A stretch of 64,000 bases of DNA, taken from the NCBI RefSeq assembly GCF_000719095.1, contig NZ_JOEH01000026.1, forward strand, positions 1 through 64,000. The letters are read 5' to 3'. The notes under the pieces are model-generated. The model was not told the DNA's origin. It made no database searches and saw only the letters and a program-made list of their open reading frames with translations. This document shows, one piece after another, positions 7,562 to 15,991 of this stretch. Position 1 is the stretch's first letter; the number at the start of each line of letters is the position of its first letter. Both the position numbers and the translations under genes were made by a program. Origin of the DNA: Streptacidiphilus jeojiense (GTDB lineage: Bacteria; Actinomycetota; Actinomycetes; Streptomycetales; Streptomycetaceae).

Positions 7562-9220
7562 GTGTCAACGAGACTGGGAGCGCTCCCATATCTGGCGGGC
7601 CGTACCTCGCTGCGGATCGGGCTGGCCCTGGCCGCGGTCGGGGCCGCGCTGGGGGCGGCCGTCGCCCTCTCGCCGTCGGCCGGGGCCGCCGGTGCGGTCG
7701 GCGCCGGCTACTGGCACACCTCCGGCAGCCGCATCCTCGACGCCGGGGGCAACACCGTGCGCATCGCGGGCATCAACTGGTACGGCTTCGAGACCCCGGA
7801 CGCGGTGGCCCACGGGCTCTGGAGCGCCGACTACAAGGCCGTCATCGACGACATCAGGAACCTGGGCTACAACACCATCCGGATCCCCTTCTCCAACCAG
7901 ATGGTCGAGACCGACCCGGTGCCCACCAACCTCGGCTACTACGGCAGCACCGGCCCCATCAACACCGACCTCAAGGGCCTCACCTCACTGCAGATCCTCG
8001 ACAAGATCGTCGCCTACGCGGGCCAGGACGGACTGCGGATCATCCTCGACGACCACCGCTCCGAGGCCGGCAACAGCGCGGAGCAGAACGGTCTCTGGTA
8101 CACCAGCGCCTACCCGAACTCCGCCTGGCTCGCGGACTGGGACACCATGGCCAAGCGCTACGCGGGCAACCCCACCGTGATCGGCTTCGACCTGCGCAAC
8201 GAGCCGCACACCCCCGCCTACACCGCCTACTCGGCCGGCGCGACCTGGGGCAGCGGCGACCCCGCCACGGACTGGCGGCTGGCCGCGGAGGCCGCCGGGA
8301 ACCGGGTCCTCGCCGACGACCCCGGCGCCCTGGTCTTCGTCGAGGGCATCAGCAACTACCCCGACGCCACGGTCAGCGGGGGCTACTCGACCGACTGGTG
8401 GGGCGGCAACCTGGACGGCGCCGCGGCCTACCCGGTCACGCTGACCTCGCCCGGCCACGTGGTCTACTCCGCCCACGACTACGGGCCGCACGAGTACGCG
8501 CAGAGCTGGTTCAACTCCACCACGACCCCGGCCAGTCTGGCGGCGGTGTGGGACAAGCACTGGGGCTACCTGGCCGAGCAGGGCATCGCCCCGGTCTGGG
8601 TGGGGGAGTTCGGCACCCCCAACGCGGCCACTGACGCGGCCGACAGCACGGCCGGATCCCAGGGCCAGTGGTTCAGCAGTCTGGTCGGCTACATCAAGAC
8701 CAACAGCCTGAGCTGGACCTACTGGGCGCTCAACGGCGAGGACCCGTACGCACTGCTGGACAACGGCTACGACCCCACGCCGGTCTCGGCGGCCAAGCAG
8801 TCCGCACTCAACGGCATCGAGTTCCCGCTGGCCGGGAGCGGGGCCGGGAGCCCGAGCGCCTCGGCGAGCGCGTCCGCCACACCCACCACCGGCCCGACGG
8901 CGTCGGGTAGTTGCAAGGTGACCTACACGCTGCAGAGCGAGTGGGCCGGCGGCTTCAACGGCGTGGTCGACATCAAGAACACCGGCACCGCCGCCGTCAA
9001 CGGCTGGAGCCTCGGCTTCACCTTCGGCGGGGACCAGAAGGTCACCAACTCCTACAACACCGCCCTCACCCAGAGCGGCACCAAGGTCACCGCCGCCAAC
9101 CTCGCCTACAACTCCACGATCGCCCCCGCAGCCGATGTCAGCTTCGGCTTCCAGGGCACCTGGGCCGCCAGCGACGCCGCACCGTCGGGGTTCACCCTCA
9201 ACGGCACCCCCTGCGGCTGA
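7562..9220 (+). CDS. Secreted endo-beta-1,4-glucanase, GH5 with CBM2
   Basis: A 552-residue secreted cellulase. The signal peptide covers about residues 14-45 (hydrophobic run LRIGLALAAVGAALGAAVAL). The GH5 barrel spans about 48-425 with acid/base Glu214 in DLRNEPH and nucleophile Glu349 in VWVGEFG. A Ser/Thr/Pro linker (425-449) leads to a CBM2 with terminal cysteines (Cys451 and Cys551). The GTG at 7562 is the only start that keeps the leader. A perfect CebR-type palindrome overlaps codons 5-9, so cellobiose-responsive repression is likely. A possible promoter, TTGACG at 7423 with a -10-like TTGATA 18 bp later, lies upstream. A GH12 cellulase gene follows. Confidence 0.95.
   Translation: MSTRLGALPYLAGRTSLRIGLALAAVGAALGAAVALSPSAGAAGAVGAGYWHTSGSRILDAGGNTVRIAGINWYGFETPDAVAHGLWSADYKAVIDDIRNLGYNTIRIPFSNQMVETDPVPTNLGYYGSTGPINTDLKGLTSLQILDKIVAYAGQDGLRIILDDHRSEAGNSAEQNGLWYTSAYPNSAWLADWDTMAKRYAGNPTVIGFDLRNEPHTPAYTAYSAGATWGSGDPATDWRLAAEAAGNRVLADDPGALVFVEGISNYPDATVSGGYSTDWWGGNLDGAAAYPVTLTSPGHVVYSAHDYGPHEYAQSWFNSTTTPASLAAVWDKHWGYLAEQGIAPVWVGEFGTPNAATDAADSTAGSQGQWFSSLVGYIKTNSLSWTYWALNGEDPYALLDNGYDPTPVSAAKQSALNGIEFPLAGSGAGSPSASASASATPTTGPTASGSCKVTYTLQSEWAGGFNGVVDIKNTGTAAVNGWSLGFTFGGDQKVTNSYNTALTQSGTKVTAANLAYNSTIAPAADVSFGFQGTWAASDAAPSGFTLNGTPCG
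7575..7588. promoter_or_regulatory. CebR-type operator
   Basis: The perfect 14-bp palindrome TGGGAGCGCTCCCA is identical to the binding site known for the LacI-family cellulose-utilisation repressor CebR of Streptomyces. It begins 13 bp downstream of the GTG start of the GH5 cellulase gene, so it sits inside the coding region. Binding there would act as a roadblock to elongation or block a nearby promoter. Confidence 0.85.
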
Positions 9221-9235
9221 CCCGGCCCCACCGAC

Positions 9236-9278
9236 CTCCGGGCGCACGCGGAAAAACCGCGCACGCGTGCGCCCGGAG
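9236..9278 (+). terminator. Hairpin terminator after the GH5 gene
   Basis: A 15-bp perfect inverted repeat (arms 9236-9250 and 9264-9278, CTCCGGGCGCACGCG and its complement) encloses a 13-base loop containing AAAAA. It lies 16 bp after the cellulase stop codon. It has no T-tract, as is common in actinobacteria. Confidence 0.75.
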
Positions 9279-9327
9279 CACCACCCCAGCGGACCGCCCT
9301 CATCCCCCACCCGGGAAGGACCATCCC

Positions 9328-10764
9328 GTGCACCTCCGACCCCGGCTCCTCCTGCTCCGGCTCGACCCGATCCGACGCCTCAGGGTGTCCCTGCTGATCA
9401 TGGCCCTGGCCGCGCTGGTCACCCCCCTCGCCGCGAGCCCCGCCGCCCACGCCGCCGACGGTACGTCGATCTGCACCGCGACCGGCACCCTGCCGATCAA
9501 CAACGGCGAGTACACCCTGCAGTCCAACGAGTGGAACTCCAGCGCCTCCCAGTGCGTCACCGCCACCGGCGGCACCGCCTGGTCGGTGTCCACCGCGAAC
9601 TTCAACCTCACCACCAGCGGACCCCCGGCCACCTACCCCTCGCTCTACAAGGGCTGCCACTGGGGTGCCTGCACCACCGGCAGTGGGCTGCCGATCCAGA
9701 TCAGCCAACTCGGCAGCGCCACCTCGTCCTGGAGCACGGTCCAACCCGCCTCCGGCGCCTACGACGTGGCCTACGACCTGTGGATCAACTCCACCCCCAC
9801 GACCACCGGGCAGCCCGACGGCACCGAGATCATGATCTGGCTCAACAGCCGCGGCGGGGTCCAGCCCTTCGGGTCGCAGACCGGGACGTCCACGGCCGCC
9901 GGCCACAACTGGAACGTCTGGACCGGCCAGCAGACCTCATGGAAGATCATCTCCTATGTGCTGCAGGGCGGCGGAACCTCGGTCACCGGACTCGACGTCA
10001 AATCCCTGATCAGCGACGCGGTCTCACGCGGCTCGGTCAACCCGGCGCACTACCTGATCGACGCCGAGGCCGGCTTCGAGATCTGGCAGGGCGGCCAGGG
10101 ACTCGGCACCAGCAGCTTCTCCTTCGCCGCCACGACCACCGGCAGCGGCGGTGGCGGCGGAGACACCACGCCGCCCAGCGCACCGACCGGCCTCACGGTC
10201 ACCGGCACCACCAGCAGCTCCGCCTCGCTCAGTTGGACCGCCGCCACCGACAACACCGCCGTCACCGGATACGACGTGTACCGGGGCGGGACGCTGGTCG
10301 GTACCACCGCAGGAACCTCCTACACCGACACCGGACTGACCGCCTCCACTGTCTACACCTACACGGTCAAGGCATTCGACGCCGCCGGAAACCTCTCGCC
10401 CGCATCAGGCAGTGCCACCGCGACCACCCAGGCCGCGTCCGGAGGCGGCGGCGGTGGAACCGGCGGCTGCACAGCCGCACTCGCCGTCACCAACCAATGG
10501 ACCCCCGGGTTCACCGACACGGTCACCGTGACCAACAAGGGCACCGCGGCCACCCATGGCTGGACCGTCACCTGGACCTGGCCCAACGGCCAGCAGGAGA
10601 CCAGCTACTGGAACACCGCCCTGACCCAGACCGGCAGCGCCGTCACCGCCACCAACCTCAGCTACAACGGCGCCATCCCCGCAGGCGGCAACACCACCTT
10701 CGGCGTCCAGGGCACCTGGAGCGGAACCAACGGCACACCCACCCTCAGCTGCACCGCCAGCTGA
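9328..10764 (+). CDS. Secreted GH12 endoglucanase with FN3 and CBM2 domains
   Basis: A 478-residue secreted enzyme. A signal peptide covers residues 1-43, cleaving near AAHAADG. The GH12 domain (about 45-268) has the two expected acidic residues in GTEIMIWLN (Glu167) and GFEIWQGG (Glu251). A Gly-rich linker leads to a fibronectin type III domain (281-370), a second Gly-rich linker and a CBM2 (about 380-478). GH12 enzymes cleave beta-1,4-glucan or xyloglucan. The GTG at 9328 follows GGGAAGGA. Together with the GH5 gene upstream it forms a cellulose-degrading pair, although a hairpin between them suggests separate transcripts or partial readthrough. Confidence 0.94.
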   Translation: MHLRPRLLLLRLDPIRRLRVSLLIMALAALVTPLAASPAAHAADGTSICTATGTLPINNGEYTLQSNEWNSSASQCVTATGGTAWSVSTANFNLTTSGPPATYPSLYKGCHWGACTTGSGLPIQISQLGSATSSWSTVQPASGAYDVAYDLWINSTPTTTGQPDGTEIMIWLNSRGGVQPFGSQTGTSTAAGHNWNVWTGQQTSWKIISYVLQGGGTSVTGLDVKSLISDAVSRGSVNPAHYLIDAEAGFEIWQGGQGLGTSSFSFAATTTGSGGGGGDTTPPSAPTGLTVTGTTSSSASLSWTAATDNTAVTGYDVYRGGTLVGTTAGTSYTDTGLTASTVYTYTVKAFDAAGNLSPASGSATATTQAASGGGGGGTGGCTAALAVTNQWTPGFTDTVTVTNKGTAATHGWTVTWTWPNGQQETSYWNTALTQTGSAVTATNLSYNGAIPAGGNTTFGVQGTWSGTNGTPTLSCTAS

Positions 10765-10773
10765 CCGCAGTCG

Positions 10774-10814
10774 GCGGCCCCGGACGCGGTTCCACCCACC
10801 GCGCCCGGGGCCGC
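10774..10814 (+). terminator. Hairpin terminator after the GH12 gene
   Basis: GCGGCCCCGG at 10774-10783 pairs with CCGGGGCCGC at 10805-10814. An inner CGCGGT/ACCGCG stem extends the structure. It lies 10 bp after the stop codon and has no T-tract. Confidence 0.65.
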
Positions 10815-10857
10815 TCACTCCTGCACGGACCCCGGCCGTCTGCATATCCTGGCGAAC

Positions 10858-11871
10858 GTGATCGAATACGAGACCTTTGACCTGGGTGACTTCCCGCTCC
10901 AGCACGGAGGAACGCTTCCCGGAGCGGTGCTGGCGTACCGGACCTACGGCGAGCTGGCACCGGACCGCTCGAACGCGATCGTCTCCCCGCACTGGTTCGC
11001 CGGAACGCACACGGCCAACGAGTGGCTCATCGGCCCCGGGAAGGCGCTGGACACCGATCGCTACTTCGTCGTCGTGCCCGGCCTGTTCGGCAACGGGCTG
11101 TCCAGCTCGCCGAGCAACACGGCCGCGCCCTACGACCGGGGCCGCTTCCCCAAGGTGACCATCCACGACAACGTGTCCGCCCAGCACCGGCTGGTGACGG
11201 AGCGGTTCGGGATCGAGCGCCTGGTGCTGGTCGCCGGCGCGTCGATGGGCGCGGGGCAGACCTACCAGTGGGCGGTCAGCCACCCCGACATGGTCGAGCG
11301 GATCGCCCCGATCGTCGGGTCCCCGCGCACCAGCCCGCACAACCAGGTGTTCCTGGAAGGGATCCGGGCCGCCCTCACCGCCGACTCGGCGTTCTGCGAC
11401 GGCGACTACGAGGACCAGCCACGTACCGGGCTGCGCGCCTTCTCCCGGGTCTACGCGGGCTGGGGGCTGTCCCAGGCGTTCTACTGGGAGCGTTTGTACG
11501 AGCAGCTGGGATTCGCCACCCTGGAGGACTTCCTCGTCGGCTTCTGGGAGGCCAACTTCGGCGACTGGGACGCCAACGACCTGCTCACCATGGTCTGGAC
11601 CTGGCAGCACGCCGACGTCGGCCTGACCCCCGGATTCGATGGCGACACCGTGGCCGCACTCGCCTCGGTCAAGGCGCGGGCGCTGGTGCTGCCCTCGGAG
11701 CGGGACCTCTACTTCCCGCCCCAGGACGAGGAGTGGACCGTCCGGCAGATGTCCGACGCCAGGCTCCGCGTCATCCCCGGTCTATGGGGACACCTGGCGG
11801 GCGGCGGCGCCGACCCGGAGGCAGCCGCGTTCATCGAAGCGAGCCTGCGCGAACTGCTGGCAGAACGCTGA
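10858..11871 (+). CDS. Alpha/beta hydrolase of the homoserine O-acetyltransferase (MetX) type
   Basis: A 337-residue alpha/beta-hydrolase. The early LPGAVLAYRTYGEL and NAIVSPHWFAGT blocks, the nucleophile elbow GASMGAGQ (Ser near residue 129) and a late LYFPP...LWGHLAGG segment supplying acid and His are the MetX/HAT arrangement. True MetX proteins are longer and act on homoserine, and no methionine gene lies nearby. This is therefore better called a MetX-like acyltransferase or hydrolase of unknown substrate. The GTG start lies directly after CATATCCTGGCGAAC with no clear ribosome-binding site, so the transcript may be leaderless. Confidence 0.85.
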   Translation: MIEYETFDLGDFPLQHGGTLPGAVLAYRTYGELAPDRSNAIVSPHWFAGTHTANEWLIGPGKALDTDRYFVVVPGLFGNGLSSSPSNTAAPYDRGRFPKVTIHDNVSAQHRLVTERFGIERLVLVAGASMGAGQTYQWAVSHPDMVERIAPIVGSPRTSPHNQVFLEGIRAALTADSAFCDGDYEDQPRTGLRAFSRVYAGWGLSQAFYWERLYEQLGFATLEDFLVGFWEANFGDWDANDLLTMVWTWQHADVGLTPGFDGDTVAALASVKARALVLPSERDLYFPPQDEEWTVRQMSDARLRVIPGLWGHLAGGGADPEAAAFIEASLRELLAER

Positions 11872-11920
11872 ACGCTGGCCTGGACACCGGTCCCGTTCCC
11901 GGTCCCGTTCCCGTGCGGCC

Positions 11921-12598
11921 TCAGCGGTCGAAAGCGCCGCTGGGCCGCGCGAGTCCGGATTCGTAGGCGTAGACCACGGCCTGCACCCGGTCCCTGAGGT
12001 GGAGTTTGGCCAGGACCCGGCTGACGTGGGTTTTGACGGTTCCTTCGGTGACGTGGATGCGTGCGGCGATCTCCGTGTTGGACAGGCCCCGGGCGATGAG
12101 TGCCAGGACCTCGCGTTCACGCTCGGTCAGCGCCTCCAGTCCGGGCGCCGGGGTGGGGGTGAGGGGCGCGGGCAGGGTGCCGACATGGCGGTTGATGAGC
12201 CGTCGGGTGACGCTCGGGGCCACCACCGCGTCACCGCGGACCACCACGCGGACGGCCGACAGGAGATCGGCCGCGAGGGTGTCCTTGAGCAGGAATCCGC
12301 TGGCACCGGCGTGCAGGGCGGCGTAGACGTACTCGTCGAGGTCGAAGGTGGTCAGGATCACGATCCGGGCACTGTTCGCGCCGTCGGCGCAGATGCGGCG
12401 GGTCGCCTCGACTCCGTCCACATCGGGCATGCGGACGTCCATCAGGACGACGTCCGGGCGGAGTTCGGCCGCCAGGGCCGCGGCCTCGGCCCCGTCGCCC
12501 GCCTCACCGACGACCGCCATGTCGGGAGCGTTCTCCACGATCATTCGGAAGCCGGTGCGGACCAGGGCCTGGTCGTCGGCGAGCAGGACGCGTATCAC
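11921..12598 (-). CDS. NarL/LuxR-type response regulator
   Basis: A 225-residue response regulator. The receiver domain (residues 1-118) has the acidic pair in LLADDQ, the phospho-acceptor Asp in VVLMDVRMPD (near residue 54), a Thr in VILTTF and a Lys in FLLKD. The LuxR-type HTH (about 150-215) includes LTEREREVLALIARGLSNTE. It starts 6 bp after the stop of the sensor kinase gene, so the two form one operon and a cognate pair. Target genes cannot be read from sequence. Confidence 0.93.
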   Translation of the reverse strand: MIRVLLADDQALVRTGFRMIVENAPDMAVVGEAGDGAEAAALAAELRPDVVLMDVRMPDVDGVEATRRICADGANSARIVILTTFDLDEYVYAALHAGASGFLLKDTLAADLLSAVRVVVRGDAVVAPSVTRRLINRHVGTLPAPLTPTPAPGLEALTEREREVLALIARGLSNTEIAARIHVTEGTVKTHVSRVLAKLHLRDRVQAVVYAYESGLARPSGAFDR

Positions 12599-12604
12599 TC
12601 GGCG

Positions 12605-13927
12605 TCACCCCCGCTGCCGGTGGATGGGGAGCCCGGCCCGTACGACGAACCCGCCCGCGTCGCCGGGTCCGGCGCTGAGGTGGCCGCCGAGCAGGGTCAC
12701 CCGCCGACGCATACCCGGCAGCCCATTGCCGCTGCCGACGGTGCCCGCGCCGTCGCCGGTGGGGCCCTTGCCGTCGTCGCCGACCTCGATGGCGATCTCG
12801 GTGTCACTGTAGGAGACGACCACATCGGCGCTCGCGCCGGGGCCCGCGTGCTTCATGACATTGGTCAGCGCCTCCTGCACGATGCGGTACGCCGACAGGT
12901 CGACCGGCGACGGCAGCGCGGCAGGTGATCCCTCGATCCGCAGGTTCACCGGCGTGCCGGAGTCCCGTACCCGGGTGAGCAGGCTCGGCAGGCGGGCCAG
13001 CCCGGACTGCGCATGCCAGGCGTCCTCCACCTCGCCGAGCGCGCCGAGCACCCGGCGCATGTCGGCCAGGGAGTCGCGTCCTGTGCTGACGATCGTCTGC
13101 AGGGCGGCGCGGGTGTCGGCGGGACGGTTGTCCAGCGCGGCCTCGGCGCCCTGTGCCTGGACCACGATCAACGACAGGCCGTGAGCGACCACGTCGTGGA
13201 CCTCGCGGCTGATCCGTCCGCGCTCGGCGGCCACCGCGAGCGTGGCCTGGTGGTCCTGTTCCCGTTCGAGGTCCTGGGCGCGCGCGTGGAGCTGTTCGAG
13301 GTAGGCGCGGCGGTTGCGGCTGCCGTTCCCGACCGCCCAGGCGGCGATCAGCCCGGACCCCAGCACGGGCAGGCCGCGCCATGGATCGGACCCGCTGTCG
13401 TGGCAGGACGTGTCGACCCTGCCGGCCCGGGTCGGCCCTGACGGGACGTCACTGCGGCTGCACACCCGCAAGGTCGGTATCCGCAGCGACTGATCGACGG
13501 GGGAGCCGCCGATCAGCCAGGCCGCGCCCAGCAGCAGCCCGGCCAGGGCCAGCAGCGAGGTGAGCCGCGAGCACCGGGCCGCGACCGTGCAGAGAAGCAC
13601 CAGCACGGCCAGGTCCATCACGGTGGGAAGCACGCCCACGGCCACCCGCACGATGGTGGACACCGCACACACGATGAGCATCGGCACCGGCCGACGCCGG
13701 CGCAGGGTGACGGCGACCACGGTGAACGCCGTGGCGACCCACCAGGCCCACACCGCACCCGACCCGCCCCACCCGGCGCCGACGGAACGGTCGGCCTGAA
13801 CCCGCACCAGGTCGAACGCGTCGTTCACCAGCAGGCACGCCACCAACAACCCGCAGGCCAGCGCCGCGTCCTGGACCATCGGCCGACGAATCCCGGCGCG
13901 AAGGGCGACAACCACCGGAGCCATCAT
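12605..13927 (-). CDS. Sensor histidine kinase, HisKA_3 (NarX/DesK-like)
   Basis: A 440-residue membrane sensor kinase. The N-terminal half has about five membrane segments between residues 15 and 200, with a short extracytoplasmic loop (GGSPVDQSLRIPTLRVCSRS onward). The dimerisation/phosphorylation helix contains REVHDVVAHGLSL, where the first His is the phospho-acceptor. The ATPase domain ends with the glycine-rich GNGLPGMRRR. It is co-transcribed with the following response regulator. I use the ATG at 13927; an internal Met at 13876 is an alternative, since no clear ribosome-binding site marks either. Confidence 0.88.
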   Translation of the reverse strand: MMAPVVVALRAGIRRPMVQDAALACGLLVACLLVNDAFDLVRVQADRSVGAGWGGSGAVWAWWVATAFTVVAVTLRRRRPVPMLIVCAVSTIVRVAVGVLPTVMDLAVLVLLCTVAARCSRLTSLLALAGLLLGAAWLIGGSPVDQSLRIPTLRVCSRSDVPSGPTRAGRVDTSCHDSGSDPWRGLPVLGSGLIAAWAVGNGSRNRRAYLEQLHARAQDLEREQDHQATLAVAAERGRISREVHDVVAHGLSLIVVQAQGAEAALDNRPADTRAALQTIVSTGRDSLADMRRVLGALGEVEDAWHAQSGLARLPSLLTRVRDSGTPVNLRIEGSPAALPSPVDLSAYRIVQEALTNVMKHAGPGASADVVVSYSDTEIAIEVGDDGKGPTGDGAGTVGSGNGLPGMRRRVTLLGGHLSAGPGDAGGFVVRAGLPIHRQRG

Positions 13928-14070
13928 GGTGGGGGAGTCTACGGACGGCTGCTGTGCGCGGTATCTGCCGTACGGAGGAGGCCCACGCGCTGCCGTACAT
14001 CCCTGGACAGACACGGCTGTTGGACGTCAGCCAGACGCGCGGGCCGGTCGGTGCGCGGCAGGGTCGTGCC

Positions 14071-15360
14071 ATGAACCGAACGATGGAGAACGATCACGTC
14101 CGCGACGGCCTCGGCCGGCGGGCCTTTCTGCGGCGGGCCGGCCTGGCCGCGGGTGCGAGCGCGGTCCTGCCGCTGCTGGGCGCTGCGGGATACCCGGCGG
14201 CCCCGACCGGTGACCCCGACCAGCTGTTCCAGTCGGGGCAGTTCGCCGCCGCCGAGCGGGGCTACGCCCGGCTGCTGCGCGACGATCCCGACAATGCGCA
14301 CGCCGCAGGGCAGTTGGGGTACATCGCCCTGCTGTCCAACCGCTTCGACCGCGCCGAGCACTACCTGGGCGCGGCGCACCGGCTGGCCCCCGAGGACGCG
14401 AATGTCCAGCGGCGGCTCGCGGACTGCTTCGTGCGCCAGGACGCGTTCGCCCGGGCCGTGCCGCTGCTGCCGGCCGCCCAGGCAGCGCAGCTCGCCAGCG
14501 TGACCGGTGCGCCGTACCAGGTGCACGGGGCGCAGGCCACCCGGGTGCCCTTCCTCGACATCGACCCGCTGCCGCAGGTGGCGGCAGCCGTGAACGGGGC
14601 GGCACCGGGGAGATTCGTCCTCGACACCGGCGCCATGGGCCTGACCCTGACCACGGATGCGGCGGAGCAGGCAGGGCTTCGCGCCGTCTCCACAACGACG
14701 GCCACCATCAACGGCAGGACCGTCACGACCTTCCTCGGCATCGCGCCGACGCTGCGGATCGGGGCGATCGAACTGCGCAACGTGCCGGCTACTTGGACGG
14801 ACGGGGCGATTCTGACCTTTCCGAACGGTGTGGTGCCGGCCGGGACGATCGGAACCGCGCTCTTCTACCACTTCCTGACCACGATCGACTACCGGGGCCG
14901 GGCACTTGTCCTGCGGCGCAGGACGACCGCGCAGCAACGGGCGTTCCAGGCCGGCGCGGCTCGCGCCGCGCTTCGTCCGCAGCCGCTGTGGCTGGCCGGC
15001 GACCACCTCCCCTGCACACTGGGGAAGCTCAACGACTACGGTCCGCGGGTGGCCGTCATGGACACCGGCACTGTCGCCATTGGCCTCAACACGAGTGTGG
15101 CCAATGCCGAACGGGCAGGCATCACCATCGACTGGTCCGACCCGATCCCGGTCAACGGCGGTACGGCCACGGTCTATCCGATCACCCCGGACCGGATCAG
15201 CATCGGGGACGCGGTGGGCCGGCACGTTCCCGGCTCGGTCGGACCGACACCGTGGGAGGCCATGACCGGGTTCGACATCCTCGGCAATTTCACCCACGAG
15301 TTCTTCAAGCCGTTCGCCGTCACCTTCGACTTCGTCGGCATGCACCTCTACGTCGGCTGA
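14071..15360 (+). CDS. Tat-exported TPR protein with retropepsin-like aspartic protease domain
   Basis: A 429-residue protein. A twin-arginine leader (RRAFLRRAGLAAGASA, residues 16-31) is followed by two to three tetratricopeptide-like helical pairs (about 48-145). Two aspartic-protease-like lobes then follow with FVLDTGAMG (Asp185) and VAVMDTGTVA (Asp331), plus a late GFDILGNF motif at 400-407. Both lobes are on one chain, unlike viral dimeric retropepsins. It probably folds in the cytoplasm and acts outside the cell, with TPRs binding a partner or substrate. Whether it cleaves peptides is unproved. It is divergent from the sensor kinase and its 3' end overlaps the CGNR gene by 13 bp. Confidence 0.78.
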   Translation: MNRTMENDHVRDGLGRRAFLRRAGLAAGASAVLPLLGAAGYPAAPTGDPDQLFQSGQFAAAERGYARLLRDDPDNAHAAGQLGYIALLSNRFDRAEHYLGAAHRLAPEDANVQRRLADCFVRQDAFARAVPLLPAAQAAQLASVTGAPYQVHGAQATRVPFLDIDPLPQVAAAVNGAAPGRFVLDTGAMGLTLTTDAAEQAGLRAVSTTTATINGRTVTTFLGIAPTLRIGAIELRNVPATWTDGAILTFPNGVVPAGTIGTALFYHFLTTIDYRGRALVLRRRTTAQQRAFQAGAARAALRPQPLWLAGDHLPCTLGKLNDYGPRVAVMDTGTVAIGLNTSVANAERAGITIDWSDPIPVNGGTATVYPITPDRISIGDAVGRHVPGSVGPTPWEAMTGFDILGNFTHEFFKPFAVTFDFVGMHLYVG

Positions 15361-15881
15361 CGGCTCTGTTGCGCGTAGTGGCGGGCTGCCTTGGCGCGGT
15401 TGCCGCAGCGGGACATGTCGCACCAGCGGCGGCGGCCGTTCTGCGAGGTGTCGAAGAAGGTGAGGATGCAGCGCTCGTGCGTGCATTCGCGGATCCGCTG
15501 CGGCCCGCGCGCGAGCAGCTGCAGGTAGTCGTCGGCGGCCAGCCAGGCGGGTAGCCAGGTCGGGTCGGTGACTTCGGGTTCCTGGTGCGGCAGGCCGTCG
15601 GCGTCCAGGGTGCGCAGCACCCGGCCGTGGGCCAGGACGGCGTTCAGCGTGGTGACGTCGTGCGGGTCAGCGCGCAGCGCGAGCAGGGCGTCGCGGGCCT
15701 CCAGCAGCGCGGTCAGCGTCGCCGGCTCGTCGGGTGCGCGGCCGGTGAGGCCGTTGGACGCCAGCCAGACGGCGAGGCCGTCGGGCTGCTGGAAGAGCCG
15801 GCCGTCGTGCCAGCGGGTGTTCAGCAGGTCCAGCGACAGCGGTTCGCCGCGCAGCGGTCGGGGATCGACGAGGACGTCCAT
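15348..15881 (-). CDS. CGNR zinc-finger regulator (ABATE domain)
   Basis: A 177-residue protein. An N-terminal ABATE domain (EPLSLDLLNTRW, residues 13-120) is followed by a C-terminal CGNR zinc finger with cysteines in the pattern CTHERC...CDMSRCGNRAKAARH. Members are stress-related or metabolic transcription regulators in actinobacteria. It is divergent from a VOC-protein/flavoprotein pair. The intergenic region contains an inverted repeat likely to be its operator, so it probably controls that pair and itself. Confidence 0.9.
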   Translation of the reverse strand: MDVLVDPRPLRGEPLSLDLLNTRWHDGRLFQQPDGLAVWLASNGLTGRAPDEPATLTALLEARDALLALRADPHDVTTLNAVLAHGRVLRTLDADGLPHQEPEVTDPTWLPAWLAADDYLQLLARGPQRIRECTHERCILTFFDTSQNGRRRWCDMSRCGNRAKAARHYAQQSRQPT

Positions 15882-15889
15882 ACGACCAC

Positions 15890-15963
15890 TCTAACTGTTC
15901 AGCAGCCTTGGAACGGTTGCATGCCCTGACGTCTAACCCTTATGGTCATGGTGAACGGTTAGA
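15890..15963. promoter_or_regulatory. Candidate operator between CGNR and VOC genes
   Basis: TCTAACC at 15932-15938 and GGTTAGA at 15957-15963 form an inverted repeat with an 18-bp spacer. A further TCTAAC half-site lies at 15890-15895. This AT-richer cluster occupies the short divergent intergenic region, as expected for the CGNR regulator's binding site. Assignment to that protein is an inference. Confidence 0.45.
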
Positions 15964-15991
15964 GCAGTTCCTTTCGAATAGGAGCCCCGCC

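Noticed and set aside
13954..14070. Upstream in-frame extension of the TPR/protease gene
   Set aside because: The 39 extra residues precede the twin-arginine motif and run through the divergent promoter region. ATG 14071 gives a proper leader length.
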